Assembly (NCBI GenBank): GCA_002151545.1 | Contig: CP021237.1 | Span: 1,860,001-1,924,000 of the forward strand | Source of the DNA: Sphingobacteriaceae bacterium GW460-11-11-14-LB5 | GTDB taxonomy: Bacteria > Bacteroidota > Bacteroidia > Sphingobacteriales > Sphingobacteriaceae | DNA: 64,000 bases | Direction of reading: 5' to 3' | Shown here: one piece after another, positions 20,422 through 29,123 of the stretch | Numbering within the stretch: the stretch's first letter is position 1 | How the letters are laid out: every line of letters begins with the position of its first letter | Made by a program: the position numbers and the translations under genes | Notes under the pieces: model-generated | What the model was told of the DNA's origin: nothing | The model's input: only the letters and a program-made list of their open reading frames with translations | The model's database searches: none

Positions 20422-20907
20422 TTATTTTTCTGCTGCCAAGATCAATTTTTTGATGAGTACAATTTGTCCAAAATGGTAATAGCTATGCTCAATTACGCCT
20501 TCTATATTGCGCAGATAGGTGCCATACTTTTCATTTACAAATATTTCATCTAATTTTTCATCAGGAATTTGTGCTACTTCATCAGCGAAAGCTGCCGAAT
20601 TTGCCAAAAACGCTTCCACCAGTTTTTTCCAATCCGCTTCTGATTGTATTGGCGGAAGGTCGAAACTATATTGATCTTTAATTTCGAGCAAGCCGCCTTT
20701 AAATACATTTAAAATGCCAAGCAGGTAATAATTAATGTGGTAGGTTAAAGCCGCAATGGTATTTAAATCTGCTATCTGATGTGTAGCCTGTTGCCAGGTA
20801 ATACTTAATAACTGGTCTTTGTAGTTGGTATTGGCAATCCAATATCCGTTTAATAAAACTTCTCTCAGGCGGTTTGCAATAAACTCAGATCTTTTCATTG
20901 GTCTCAT
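20422..20907 (-). CDS. DinB-like / DUF1572-type four-helix protein
   Basis: 161-aa soluble, mainly helical protein resembling the DinB/YfiT metal-dependent four-helix superfamily. Putative ligands are His in ALTYHINYYLLG and the C-terminal HSYYHFGQIVLIKKL, an HxxxHxGQI pattern typical of the family. Members include bacillithiol-dependent transferases; the reaction here is unknown. Two starts, 9 bases apart (MRP, MKR), are possible. Confidence 0.75.
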   Translation of the reverse strand: MRPMKRSEFIANRLREVLLNGYWIANTNYKDQLLSITWQQATHQIADLNTIAALTYHINYYLLGILNVFKGGLLEIKDQYSFDLPPIQSEADWKKLVEAFLANSAAFADEVAQIPDEKLDEIFVNEKYGTYLRNIEGVIEHSYYHFGQIVLIKKLILAAEK

Positions 20908-20969
20908 TTCTTAGTTGAAACTATGGACTTTTAGTGCAAGACTTACTTTTCTACAAATTTTTATTTTTT

Positions 20970-21010
20970 GCCACAGATTAGATACAATCTGCGAATCTGT
21001 GGCTTTTTTT
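20970..21010 (+). terminator. Strong stem-loop with plus-strand T run
   Basis: Ten-bp perfect arms GCCACAGATT and AATCTGTGGC (20970-20979, 20994-21003) followed by seven T on the plus strand. The flanking genes run on the minus strand, where the stem is followed by A, so it would stop only plus-strand transcription. The internal ACAATCTG repeats part of the arm. It may be a dispersed palindrome, not a gene terminator. Confidence 0.5.
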
Positions 21011-21054
21011 AACAACGAATTGGATTCTAATTTGCTGACATTGATTTATAGCTA

Positions 21055-21597
21055 TTAACAACAGTTATAGTAAATTTTTACTTTCTGCTCTTTTTCGCTC
21101 CAGGCAATATAAATGTTATTCTCTTTTCCTAAACGATATTTGAAACCGTTTAATCCCGATTTCTTTAATTCTTCGTAAAGGGCTTTGTCGGGCGTGTAAT
21201 TGTCGGCCTTATCTTCCGGCATTACAGCAGGTTCGAGAAAATTATCATCACTGAAAAAATCATCGGCAATGGTTTTTAAGAATATAACCTGGTCTTTTTC
21301 TTTGGAGAGGTCAACATTTGGATCAGTACTGCCCAATAATTCAGTTCCTTTGATTTTGGTATTGTAAATTTCTTTTCCATCGGCATTTTTAATCGTAAAG
21401 TTCAAAACCATTTCTTCAGGTTTTCTGCCGGTAAGTTCGATTTTAAAAGTATCCAAACGTTTTAAATCGGAAAATGACTTAGCGAGGCTTTGGTTAACGT
21501 TTTTAAATTCAATGGCATTGGTTTCCTTTTTGTTGTCCGAATTACAGGCAAAAAAAACGATAGTAAGCAGGAGCAGTGTGATGGATTTTCTTTTCAT
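21055..21597 (-). CDS. Hypothetical lipoprotein (180 aa)
   Basis: Not recognised beyond being a lipoprotein: the signal peptide ends at Cys18 in VFFACNSD. The mature part is charged and ends with two cysteines (YYNCC). Sequence suggests a beta-rich domain at 50-90 (FKIELTGRKPEEMVLNFTI). Monocistronic and divergent from the MarR-GNAT gene across 118 bases. Confidence 0.7.
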   Translation of the reverse strand: MKRKSITLLLLTIVFFACNSDNKKETNAIEFKNVNQSLAKSFSDLKRLDTFKIELTGRKPEEMVLNFTIKNADGKEIYNTKIKGTELLGSTDPNVDLSKEKDQVIFLKTIADDFFSDDNFLEPAVMPEDKADNYTPDKALYEELKKSGLNGFKYRLGKENNIYIAWSEKEQKVKIYYNCC

Positions 21598-21655
21598 ATT
21601 GGTAAATCGATCTAAAATAGTAAAAATTTAAATTGAATGATTTACAGATAAAAAA

Positions 21656-21686
21656 TTTGTGATCAATAATTAAGTTTTTATATTTG
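21656..21686 (+). promoter_or_regulatory. Bacteroidota-type promoter of the MarR-GNAT gene
   Basis: TTTG at 21656-21659, a 19-base spacer, then TATATTTG at 21679-21686, which matches the Bacteroidota -33 TTTG / -7 TANNTTTG consensus exactly. The coding start is 30 bases downstream. Confidence 0.7.
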
Positions 21687-21694
21687 CGTAACTG

Positions 21695-21704
21695 ATTACG
21701 TAAT
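21695..21704. promoter_or_regulatory. Palindrome ATTACGTAAT, candidate MarR operator
   Basis: Perfect 10-bp palindrome directly behind the -7 element and 11 bases before the MarR-GNAT start, where a bound dimer would block transcription. MarR proteins often repress their own genes through such sites. Binding is inferred. Confidence 0.5.
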
Positions 21705-21715
21705 TAATTGTTGTT

Positions 21716-22669
21716 ATGAATTTTTTTGAACAGGTAGGTAAGGTCGCTATAGGAAGCAGGTTAAGGATGTTAACCGATAAAGTGACAGAAGATGGTGCAC
21801 AGATATATCAATTGTATGATATCGATATGCAGCCCAAGTGGTTTCCGGTATTTTATGCTTTAACCAAAGACAAGGAAAAAACCATAACCGAACTCGCTAA
21901 AGAAATCGGTCATTCGCACCCGTCAGTAAGTAAAATTATCAGTGAAATGCTGAAAAAAGGTTATGTTAAAGAAAGCAAAGACAAAGCCGATGGACGTAGA
22001 AATGTGGTGAGCCTTTCAGAAATGGGGATGGAGATTTCGGCAAAAATAGAAGATCAATTGATTGATGTAAATGCTGCCGTTGAAGAAATTTCCGCTCAAT
22101 CGCAAAATAACCTTTGGGAAGCCATAGGCGAGTGGGAGTTTTTATTGGAACAAAAAACTTTACTAAGAAGGGTAATGGAAAAGAAAAAAGAGCGTGATAG
22201 CTTAAAAGTCGAAATTGTAGATTACCAACCCAAATACCAGGACATATTCAGGTCGCTCAATGTGGAATGGATTTCACAGTATTTTACCATGGAAGATTCT
22301 GATTATAAAGCGCTGGACAATCCGCAGGGTTATATTTTAGATAAAGGAGGTTTTATACTCATTGCACTTTACGAAGGCGAGCCCTTAGGCGTTTGTGCAT
22401 TAATTAAAATGAATGACGGCGAATACGATTTTGAACTGGCCAAGATGGCTGTATCGCCAAAAGCACAGGGTAAAAATGTTGGCTTTTTATTGGCAAATGC
22501 CATTGTAGAAAAAGCCAGATCGTTAGGCGCCTCAAAAATTTATTTAGAAAGCAATACCATTTTAAAACCGGCGATAAATCTCTATCACAAGTTAGGTTTT
22601 CAAAAAGTGGCAGGTAAACCAACGCCGTATACGCGTTGCAATATCCAGATGGAGCTGGTGATTAGGTAA
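21716..22669 (+). CDS. MarR-GNAT fusion regulator/acetyltransferase
   Basis: 317-aa two-domain protein. Residues 1-150 form a MarR winged helix (ITELAKEIGHSHPSVSKIISEMLKKG is the recognition helix region, then KDKADGRRNVVSLS is the wing). Residues 165-317 form a GNAT N-acetyltransferase (ELAKMAVSPKAQGKNVGFLL contains the acetyl-CoA-binding Q/RxxGxG/A variant, then SNTILKPAINLYHKLGFQKV). The fusion is a known architecture in Bacteroidota. Target of acetylation unknown. Probably autoregulated. Confidence 0.9.
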   Translation: MNFFEQVGKVAIGSRLRMLTDKVTEDGAQIYQLYDIDMQPKWFPVFYALTKDKEKTITELAKEIGHSHPSVSKIISEMLKKGYVKESKDKADGRRNVVSLSEMGMEISAKIEDQLIDVNAAVEEISAQSQNNLWEAIGEWEFLLEQKTLLRRVMEKKKERDSLKVEIVDYQPKYQDIFRSLNVEWISQYFTMEDSDYKALDNPQGYILDKGGFILIALYEGEPLGVCALIKMNDGEYDFELAKMAVSPKAQGKNVGFLLANAIVEKARSLGASKIYLESNTILKPAINLYHKLGFQKVAGKPTPYTRCNIQMELVIR

Positions 22670-22687
22670 ATGAATGGTTAGCGCGGG

Positions 22688-22729
22688 GCGTTTAGGGTTT
22701 AGGGAGTAGTAATAACCGCTAAGCCCTAA
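22688..22729. repeat. Heptad array, GGGTTTA type
   Basis: GCGTTTA, GGGTTTA, GGGAGTA, GTAATAA, CCGCTAA, GCCCTAA in one phase. The second half is the complement of the first, so it can fold. It fills the 72-base gap between the MarR-GNAT stop and the convergent kdsB stop. Confidence 0.7.
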
Positions 22730-22741
22730 ACTTATAACCAA

Positions 22742-23530
22742 TTATTCCAGTTTCAACGCCTTAAGCAATTTATTTAGTTTCAATAAATCCTCTGGCGTGT
22801 CTATTGCAACTGTTTCTAAATCAGTTACTTTAGTCTGAATGTAAAATCCGTTTTCAATCCAGCGAAGCTGCTCTAAACTTTCGGCAATTTCTAAAGAGGA
22901 TGGAGGCAATTTGGTGATGGCTTTCAACGATTCTGTCCGGTAACCATAAATACCAATATGTTTATAAAACTGATGTTTTTCTGCCCATACACCTGGTTCA
23001 CCATTTCTGATAAAAGGAATTGGACTCCGGCTAAAATACATGGCACGACCGTTTACATCGATCACCACTTTAGGGCTATTGGGATTGTATACACTTTCCT
23101 GGCTTTGGATTGATTTGATTAACGTTGCCAGTTGTACTTTTTCTTCGGTAAAGCAGCTTGCCAATAATTCAATCTGGGCAGGTTCGATAAATGGTTCATC
23201 GCCTTGTATGTTGATCACAATATCGTAGCCGGGTAAAGTTTCAATCACTTCAGCGCATCTGTCGGTTCCGCTTTGGTGATCAGATGAGGTGAAGATAAAT
23301 TCTCCACCAAACCGTTTTACTTCATCGGCAATCCGTTCATCATCGGTGGCAATGACTACTTTCGATAAGCTTTTGGCTTTCGATGCCTGTTCGTAAACCC
23401 TTTGGATCATGCTTTTTCCAGCAATATCTACTAACGGCTTTCCCGGAAAACGGGTAGAGGCATATCGTGCAGGAATAATTCCGATAATTTTTGGATTTCC
23501 TAACGTGGAGCTTAAATTTCTATCACTCAT
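22742..23530 (-). CDS. kdsB: 3-deoxy-manno-octulosonate cytidylyltransferase
   Basis: Activates KDO with CTP for lipopolysaccharide core assembly. 262 aa, full length. N-terminal IPARYASTRFPGKPLVDIAGKSM is the nucleotidyltransferase signature, with NIQGDEPFI and SRSPIPF also typical of KdsB. The DUF5808 gene upstream overlaps its start by 4 bases (ATGA), so translation is probably coupled. Confidence 0.97.
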   Translation of the reverse strand: MSDRNLSSTLGNPKIIGIIPARYASTRFPGKPLVDIAGKSMIQRVYEQASKAKSLSKVVIATDDERIADEVKRFGGEFIFTSSDHQSGTDRCAEVIETLPGYDIVINIQGDEPFIEPAQIELLASCFTEEKVQLATLIKSIQSQESVYNPNSPKVVIDVNGRAMYFSRSPIPFIRNGEPGVWAEKHQFYKHIGIYGYRTESLKAITKLPPSSLEIAESLEQLRWIENGFYIQTKVTDLETVAIDTPEDLLKLNKLLKALKLE

Positions 23531-23730
23531 ATATTATTTCGATAGAATTGATAAAAAACAAATATGAAGATCAATGCGATGATAATATAAGATATCGGAT
23601 GTGCAAAATTGAATGTCCAACCAAGCAATTTTACACGTTTCGGAACAATTAATCTCGAATCTTTTTTATTGAAATAAAAAGTACCCCATTTCCAGTTCTC
23701 CGGATTATCGTGTTCGAAATCTTTTTCCAT
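23527..23730 (-). CDS. DUF5808-like small membrane protein
   Basis: 67-aa protein with a conserved N-terminal NPENWKWGTFYFNKKDSRLIVPKR block and WTFNFAHP, then one transmembrane helix (about 43-62). The pattern fits DUF5808, of unknown function. The ATG at 23730 is chosen over the GTG three codons upstream. It overlaps kdsB by 4 bases. Confidence 0.75.
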   Translation of the reverse strand: MEKDFEHDNPENWKWGTFYFNKKDSRLIVPKRVKLLGWTFNFAHPISYIIIALIFIFVFYQFYRNNI

Positions 23731-23772
23731 ATTTATCACATTAAATATTTAAACCATTTAGGGGCAGGAGTG

Positions 23773-24387
23773 TTAAAATAAACCGTTAATCTCCGCTTCT
23801 ATAGATTGGATTACCGTACCTAAATCTTCAGGGTTGTTGGTGAAATCTAACTTATCTTTATCTAAAATCAATAATTTACCCAGGTTATAACCTTTAATCC
23901 AGGCTTCGTATTTTTCGTTCAGTTTAGACAGGTAATCGATACGGATGCCTGCTTCGTATTCACGGCCACGACGCTGGATATTATTCACCAATGTAGGTAC
24001 CGACGCACGCAAGTAAACCAATAAATCTGGCGGTTTAATAAAAGATGTAATATTATCAAAAATAGCCCGGTAGTTATCATGGTCACGGGTGGTCATTAGA
24101 GCCATATCATGCAGGTTTTCGGCAAAAATATGTGCATCCTCGTAAATGGTCCTGTCCTGGATGACATTACGTTTATTAACCTCAATATCGGTAATTTGCT
24201 GAAAACGGCTATTCAGGAAATAAATCTGCAGGTTAAAGCTCCATCGTTTCATGTCGCTGTAAAAATCTTCCAGATAAGGGTTATTGTCCACAGCTTCGTA
24301 TAAAGCTTCCCATCCATAATTCTTGGCCAATAAGCCTGTTAAGGTAGTTTTACCGGCACCTATATTTCCTACAATTGCTATGTGCAT
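23773..24387 (-). CDS. Deoxynucleoside kinase
   Basis: 204-aa kinase of the dNK / thymidine kinase 2-like family, salvaging deoxynucleosides with ATP. P-loop GNIGAGKTTL at 7-16, substrate-site YLEDFYSDMKRWSFNLQIYFLNSRF, QDRTIYEDAHIF (the ERS/DRS-like motif) and RRGREYE (LID). Just upstream of the DUF5808/kdsB pair with a 42-base gap, so possibly cotranscribed. Confidence 0.92.
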   Translation of the reverse strand: MHIAIVGNIGAGKTTLTGLLAKNYGWEALYEAVDNNPYLEDFYSDMKRWSFNLQIYFLNSRFQQITDIEVNKRNVIQDRTIYEDAHIFAENLHDMALMTTRDHDNYRAIFDNITSFIKPPDLLVYLRASVPTLVNNIQRRGREYEAGIRIDYLSKLNEKYEAWIKGYNLGKLLILDKDKLDFTNNPEDLGTVIQSIEAEINGLF

Positions 24388-24393
24388 ATTTTC

Positions 24394-24449
24394 TTGCGTT
24401 TTGCGGTGAGCGTTTTGCGTCAGGCGATTATAGCGCCAACCGCGATCCG
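24394..24449. repeat. Heptad array, TTGCGTT type
   Basis: TTGCGTT, TTGCGGT, GAGCGTT, TTGCGTC, AGGCGAT in one phase with invariant GCG at positions 3-5, then CCAACCG, CGATCCG. It occupies most of the 78-base gap between trpS stop and the kinase start. Confidence 0.75.
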
Positions 24450-24465
24450 CTTACCACAATATTAA

Positions 24466-25464
24466 TTAAAAACTTTTAAACCCGATTAAACTGCGAACTT
24501 CTCTGATGGTTTTTTGTGCGCTTTCACGGGCCTTTAATGCGCCGTGTTTAGCAACTTGTCTTAGGTAAGCATCATCTTTGGCAATATCCAAAATACGCTC
24601 ACGCATAGGTGCAGTCGTAATAATCATATCTTCTGCCAGTTGTTTTTTGAAATCACCATAGCGGATCTGCATTTTGCTGTACAAATCTTCAAAATGTGCA
24701 AGGGTATCAGCACTCGATACCACTTTCATTAAATCAAAAAGATTCTGGATCGGCTCAGGTTTAGGTTGGTTTTCTTCTGTTGGACCACCGTCGCTAACTG
24801 CTTTCATTACTTTTTTGCGGATGGTTTCAGGATCATCAGATAGATAAACGGCATTGGCTTCACCTTCTGATTTACCCATTTTTCCTTTACCATCTAAACC
24901 AGGTACTTTAACCAGTTTGTCAGAGTAGCTAAAAGCATAAGGTTCAGGGAAATATTCCGTATTGTATAACCTGTTGAAACGGTTTCCGAAAGTACGGGCC
25001 ATCTCCAAATGTTGCTCCTGATCTTTTCCAACAGGTACTTTTGTAGCCTTATGGATTAAAATATCGGCCGCCATTAGTACCGGATAGGTTAATAAACCTG
25101 CATTTACGTTATCAGGGTTGGCACGCACCTTATCTTTAAAAGAAGTACTGCGCTCCAGTTCACCCATATACGCGTTCATATTTAGATATAGGTATAACTC
25201 CGCAATTTCGGGAACATCACTTTGTATGTAAATGGTGCTGTTTTCTGGATCAATTCCACTCGCCAGGTATTCAACCAAAACATGTTTAATGTTTCCATGT
25301 AAATCGGCTGGAGTAGGATGTGTAGTTAACGAGTGTAAATCGGCAATAAAAAAGTAGCAATTATAGTCGTTCTGCATTTGAACGAAGTTTTTAACCGCAC
25401 CGTAATAATTACCCAAATGTAATTTTCCTGTTGAGCGAATGCCGCTCACCACTGTTTCTTTCAT
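24466..25464 (-). CDS. trpS: Tryptophanyl-tRNA synthetase
   Basis: Class I aminoacyl-tRNA synthetase charging tRNA-Trp; 332 aa, the usual bacterial length. ATP-site HIGH variant is in GKLHLGNYYG (13-22), and the KMSKS loop is KMGKS (194-198). RPDLHS-type IADLHSLTTHPTP is also present. Single gene on the minus strand, preceded by a 779-base non-coding gap. Confidence 0.97.
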   Translation of the reverse strand: MKETVVSGIRSTGKLHLGNYYGAVKNFVQMQNDYNCYFFIADLHSLTTHPTPADLHGNIKHVLVEYLASGIDPENSTIYIQSDVPEIAELYLYLNMNAYMGELERSTSFKDKVRANPDNVNAGLLTYPVLMAADILIHKATKVPVGKDQEQHLEMARTFGNRFNRLYNTEYFPEPYAFSYSDKLVKVPGLDGKGKMGKSEGEANAVYLSDDPETIRKKVMKAVSDGGPTEENQPKPEPIQNLFDLMKVVSSADTLAHFEDLYSKMQIRYGDFKKQLAEDMIITTAPMRERILDIAKDDAYLRQVAKHGALKARESAQKTIREVRSLIGFKSF

Positions 25465-25545
25465 AATGGCACGAAATTAAAAATAAAATACAAGCAAATC
25501 ATAAATCGCTTCATTTTTAATGGTAAGATTTTTTAGAACACTCGT

Positions 25546-25602
25546 CATCTCGACCGGAGTGCAACGTAGTGGAACGGAGAGTCTGTCGAAGGACTAGATT
25601 TT
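25546..25602. repeat. Dispersed repeat (CGTCATCTCGACCGGAGTGC type)
   Basis: Begins CGTCATCTCGACCGGAGTGC and continues AACGTAGTGGAACGGAGAG. The same start is found at 33485 (CGTCATTTCGAGCGGAGTGC, then AACGTAGTCGGGAACC). Only one arm is clear here. Confidence 0.7.
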
Positions 25603-26028
25603 TCTACAACTTGAGCCGATCATCCTATGGTGTGTACACATCTTTCGATGTAGGTTTTTTATACATTTTGCTAACACCCTTTAATGAAGCACAGGTTTTA
25701 CCGAAGAACACCGTCAACCCCAAGTGGCGGGAGAATCAAAAAAACAGGTGCAGAAAGAACAAGTTGCAATTACAAACCTTAAACGCAGTGGTTTTGTGTT
25801 CATAAGCGCTTATTCAAAGGTTTGACGAATTTTGAACACAAAACGAAGTGCCGTTGTTTTTTTGATGAGCCAGGGTAATGAAAAGCCACATTGCCGGATT
25901 GACAAAGCGCTTTGGGTACTTTGGCGCCACAAAGTACCATGCCCCCGCGGCAAAGAGCGGAAAACAACAAAATTTATCTCTTAACTATTGTTTAATAAGA
26001 AATCAAAATCTGTTAATAGCAGGAAAGA

Positions 26029-26055
26029 TGCTGATCCCGAAGCTTCGGGACAGCA
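26029..26055. repeat. Dispersed hairpin element
   Basis: Near-perfect palindrome: TGCTGATCCCGAA, GC, TTCGGGACAGCA. Shares order and sequence with 9793-9826. It has no T run, so it is not a typical terminator. Confidence 0.6.
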
Positions 26056-26207
26056 CGACGATCTTATTAAAAAAATAGGCTAAAAATAAATACAAGCTAA
26101 CAAAGGTGTTTCTACCCGATAACATTCATTAGTAAGCTCAACGTGAGAATGTGGATCGAATTTTTCCTAGCGATTGGAGTCACAACACCTGCAGGATAAA
26201 CACATAC

Positions 26208-26236
26208 TTGAAATATCAAACTATTTTATATTTTTG
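26208..26236 (+). promoter_or_regulatory. Candidate promoter of the acyltransferase operon
   Basis: TTG at 26208-26210, an 18-base spacer and TATTTTTG at 26229-26236, matching TANNTTTG. The ATG is only 8 bases after the element, implying a very short leader. Confidence 0.5.
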
Positions 26237-26243
26237 ATTATCT

Positions 26244-26969
26244 ATGATTTATTTTCTAAGACAAGTACACCGGGTATGGTTTCTATTCTGGATACTGTTT
26301 TTTTTCGCTCTGTTCTATCCTTTATACTACGTTACTTCACGTAATGAGAAATATTACAGCATCCTGAATTTTTTCAGAAAAGCCAATAGTTTTTTGTGCA
26401 GTCTGTTTTCAGGTGTTTTTTTTCGTTTCCAGTATGAAGAAAAGCTGAATCGTAAACAAACCTATATCTACTGCGCCAACCACACCTCTAACCTGGATAT
26501 CATGATTTTCTGTATTATGGGGCATGGTAAATTTCACTTTATGGGAAAGGATGAACTGCTGAATAATCCGGTATTGGGCATTTTTTTTAAAACCATCGAT
26601 ATTTCAGTAAACCGCGACAGTAAGATTTCGGCTTTTAAAGCATTTAAAAAAGCTGGCGAGAACCTGGAAAAAGGAATGAGTCTGATTATCTTTCCGGAAG
26701 GTAAAATTGATGATCATTACCCTCCCAAGTTAGGCGAATTTAAAAATGGTCCCTTCCGTTTGGCCATTGATAAAAATATCCCGCTGGTACCCGTGAGTAT
26801 TACCGATGTTTGGAAAATTAATTGGGACGACGGCGCAAAGTATGGAAGTAAGCCAGGAATTTGCGATATTTACGTCCACAAACCCATAAATACATCAACT
26901 TTGGCCGATGTTGATGCTGATGTATTGAAAGAAAAGGTTTATACATTGATTGATAATAAGTTAGTATAG
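26244..26969 (+). CDS. 1-acyl-sn-glycerol-3-phosphate acyltransferase (PlsC family)
   Basis: Transfers an acyl group to lysophosphatidate or a related lipid in phospholipid synthesis. 241 aa, with an N-terminal membrane segment (about 10-32). The catalytic NHTSNLD (His80, Asp85; HX4D) and FPEGKIDD (150-157) motifs are both intact. gatC starts 3 bases after the stop, so the two are cotranscribed. Confidence 0.92.
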   Translation: MIYFLRQVHRVWFLFWILFFFALFYPLYYVTSRNEKYYSILNFFRKANSFLCSLFSGVFFRFQYEEKLNRKQTYIYCANHTSNLDIMIFCIMGHGKFHFMGKDELLNNPVLGIFFKTIDISVNRDSKISAFKAFKKAGENLEKGMSLIIFPEGKIDDHYPPKLGEFKNGPFRLAIDKNIPLVPVSITDVWKINWDDGAKYGSKPGICDIYVHKPINTSTLADVDADVLKEKVYTLIDNKLV

Positions 26970-26971
26970 AT

Positions 26972-27262
26972 ATGAATTTAGACGCAAAAACCATCCATAA
27001 AATAGCCGATCTGGCCAGAATTCATATTGATGATAAACAGGTGGATACACTCATTCCTGAAATGAACAAAATTTTGTCATTCATGGAAAAATTAAATGAA
27101 TTGGATACTTCAAATGTAAAACCGCTGGTTTATATGAACGAATCGGTAAATGTTTGGAGAGAAGATATAGTGAAACAGGAAATAGCTACGGCTGATGGCT
27201 TGAAAAACGCAGCAAAGCATAGCGACCAGTTTTTCATGGTGCCAAAAATTATTGAAAAATAA
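26972..27262 (+). CDS. gatC: Aspartyl/glutamyl-tRNA amidotransferase subunit C
   Basis: Small subunit (96 aa) of the GatCAB amidotransferase that makes Gln-tRNA and Asn-tRNA by transamidation. IHKIADLARIHI at the N-terminus, an acidic helix LNELDTSNVKPL, then RED and the C-terminal FMVPKIIE are all family hallmarks. GatA and GatB are not in this window. Confidence 0.93.
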   Translation: MNLDAKTIHKIADLARIHIDDKQVDTLIPEMNKILSFMEKLNELDTSNVKPLVYMNESVNVWREDIVKQEIATADGLKNAAKHSDQFFMVPKIIEK

Positions 27263-27381
27263 TAGATCTATCGTCATGCTGAACTGAATCTGATAGTTAT
27301 CGGATCAGCATCATGAGTTTTATTAATTTTTAACCGTCTTGTAACATCTTACCTGCTACGCTTGTCTAAAAAAGAAAAAAC

Positions 27382-28140
27382 ATGGAGAAACCACTCATCA
27401 CGATAAAAGAAATTGGCCGTAAATATGTTATTGGATCTGAAGTGATTCACGCTTTAAAATCAGTTTCTTTAGATATTAATAAAGGCGAATTTGTAGCATT
27501 GATGGGGCCATCTGGTTCTGGTAAATCAACCCTGATGAATATTTTAGGGTGTTTGGATACACCTTCAAGCGGAACCTATGTTTTAAATGGAACCAATGTG
27601 AGTCACATGAGTGATGATGCCCTGGCAGAAGTGCGTAATCAGGAAATCGGTTTTGTTTTTCAAACCTTTAACTTATTGCCACGCTCAACATCTTTAGATA
27701 ATGTAGCCTTACCTTTAATTTATGCCGGAACAAGCAAAAAGGACAGGGATGCAAGAGCCGCTAGAGCATTAGAAAATGTAGGCTTAGGTAATCGCATGGA
27801 TCATAAGCCAAATGAATTATCGGGCGGTCAGCGTCAGCGTGTGGCTGTGGCCAGGGCTTTGATCAATAACCCTTCTATTATTTTAGCAGATGAGCCAACC
27901 GGTAACTTAGATACCAAAACATCAATTGAAATAATGGGTTTACTGGAAGAAATCCACAGCAAAGGCAATACCATCATTTTAGTAACACACGAAGAAGATA
28001 TTGCACAGCACGCCCACCGCATTGTACGTATGCGTGATGGTTTGATTGAAAACGATTATTTAAATACCGACATCAAAAATGTATCTCCACGTTTGCAGGC
28101 TTTGAAAGATAATGGCAGCGATTGGGAGAAAATCAATTGA
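27382..28140 (+). CDS. ABC transporter ATP-binding protein (MacB/LolD type)
   Basis: 252-aa ATPase. Walker [10 protein letters not shown] (42-50), Q-loop [10 protein letters not shown], signature [10 protein letters not shown] (146-155), Walker B IILADEP (166-172) and switch His203 are all intact, with the MacB/LolD-style N-terminus. A permease gene of the matching class (FtsX/MacB) is at 31482, 3.3 kb away and not in the same operon; they may form one transporter, but this is inference. Confidence 0.93.
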   Translation: MEKPLITIKEIGRKYVIGSEVIHALKSVSLDINKGEFVALMGPSGSGKSTLMNILGCLDTPSSGTYVLNGTNVSHMSDDALAEVRNQEIGFVFQTFNLLPRSTSLDNVALPLIYAGTSKKDRDARAARALENVGLGNRMDHKPNELSGGQRQRVAVARALINNPSIILADEPTGNLDTKTSIEIMGLLEEIHSKGNTIILVTHEEDIAQHAHRIVRMRDGLIENDYLNTDIKNVSPRLQALKDNGSDWEKIN

Positions 28141-28152
28141 GGTTGATGGCAT

Positions 28153-28211
28153 AAGGTGTAGGGCCTAAGGCTTTGAAAACCCTAAACCTTAAACCTTTCA
28201 CCTTAAACCAT
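28153..28211. repeat. Heptad array, AAACCTT type
   Basis: AAACCCT, AAACCTT, AAACCTT, TCACCTT, AAACCAT in one phase (28177-28211), preceded by complementary AAGGTGT, AGGGCCT, AAGGCTT (28153-28173). It can fold on itself and stops 6 bases before the next gene's ATG, over the usual ribosome-binding region. Confidence 0.8.
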
Positions 28212-28217
28212 TCCAGC

Positions 28218-28766
28218 ATGAAAATCTACACGAAAACAGGCGATAAGGGGCAAACATCACTCATTGGTGGTACCCGTGTGCCTAAATATCATTTGCGTAT
28301 CGAAACCTATGGAACTGTTGACGAATTAAATTCGTACATCGGCTTAATCATGTGTCAGGATATTGAAACGCAGGACCAGAAACTACTAAAGGAAATTCAG
28401 GACAGGTTATTTACCATTGGCTCATCGCTTGCAGCCGATCCTGAAACGTCCAGAATGAAAATCCCTGATCTGCACGATGCCGACATTACTTTGCTGGAAA
28501 ATGAGATGGACCTGATGAACGAAAAGTTACCCGCTTTAAAACATTTTGTTTTGCCAGGTGGAAACACTGTAGTTTCTTACTGCCACATTGCGCGATGTGT
28601 TTGCAGAAGGGCTGAACGGCTGACCGTGGCACTTGCAGAAAATAGCTTTGTAGATGAGCGTGTAACCATTTATTTGAATCGTTTAAGCGATTATTTATTC
28701 GTTTTGGCACGAAAACTGACCGTGTATTTTAAGGCGGAAGAAAACATTTGGATTCCGCGGGTTTAA
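28218..28766 (+). CDS. Cob(I)alamin adenosyltransferase, PduO type
   Basis: Attaches the 5'-deoxyadenosyl group of ATP to cob(I)alamin, making adenosylcobalamin. 182-aa core. The N-terminus YTKTGDKGQTSLIGGTRV is the ATP-binding signature, with ETYGTVDELNSYIG and CRRAERLTV, NRLSDYLFVLAR near the end. The ATG at 28218 is used; the longer frame from a TTG at 28173 only adds translated heptad repeat. The product is the chromophore that the CarH-like regulator at 46404 is predicted to need. Confidence 0.93.
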   Translation: MKIYTKTGDKGQTSLIGGTRVPKYHLRIETYGTVDELNSYIGLIMCQDIETQDQKLLKEIQDRLFTIGSSLAADPETSRMKIPDLHDADITLLENEMDLMNEKLPALKHFVLPGGNTVVSYCHIARCVCRRAERLTVALAENSFVDERVTIYLNRLSDYLFVLARKLTVYFKAEENIWIPRV

Positions 28767-28851
28767 TAGTGGAAAAATAAGTTTGTTTTGCTCAAAAATT
28801 TTAATATACTTTGCGCAATAATAAGAACAAGAATTTAATTGAATTGACGAT

Positions 28852-29073
28852 ATGTATTGGACATTAGAATTAGCATCGCACTTGGAAGACGCACCATGGC
28901 CTGCAACTAAAGACGAATTAATTGATTATGGTATCCGCTCTGGTGCCCCGGTAGAAGTAATTGAAAACTTACAGGCATTAGAAGATGATGGCGAACCTTA
29001 TGAAACCATTGAGGAAATTTGGCCTGATTATCCAACTAAAGAAGATTTCTTCTTTAATGAGGATGAATACTAA
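28852..29073 (+). CDS. DUF2795 family protein (73 aa)
   Basis: Short acidic protein with MYWTLELASHLEDAPWPATKDELIDYGIRSGAP, typical of the Bacteroidota branch of DUF2795. No membrane segment. Function unknown; the fold is thought to be small and helical. Monocistronic, with its own terminator. Confidence 0.85.
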   Translation: MYWTLELASHLEDAPWPATKDELIDYGIRSGAPVEVIENLQALEDDGEPYETIEEIWPDYPTKEDFFFNEDEY

Positions 29074-29087
29074 ACATCAGAAACTAC

Positions 29088-29123
29088 AAAAAAAACCTTC
29101 CAGCTAAACTGGGAGGTTTTTTT
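29088..29123 (+). terminator. Terminator of DUF2795 gene
   Basis: Stem AAAACCTTCCAG / CTGGGAGGTTTT with a short CTAAA-type loop and a T run, 15 bases after the stop. Confidence 0.85.

Larger units (their letters stand above)
25465..26207. other. Gap without a recognisable gene
   Basis: About 780 bases lie between the divergent trpS and acyltransferase genes. Short open frames here have no family-like composition. The gap holds one half of a dispersed repeat (25546-25602), a hairpin element (26029-26055) and a CGCTTTGGGTACTTTGGCGCC block near 25910, which together look like decayed mobile or repeat DNA. Confidence 0.5.

Noticed and set aside
25569..26078. Plus-strand open frames of 78 and 66 aa in the trpS-acyltransferase gap
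   Set aside because: Composition is not protein-like, they begin in dispersed repeat DNA, and no promoter or ribosome-binding signal supports them.
28173..28217. Longer N-terminus of the cobalamin adenosyltransferase
   Set aside because: It starts at TTG and translates the AAACCTT heptad array; the family begins at the MKIYTKTGDKG methionine.
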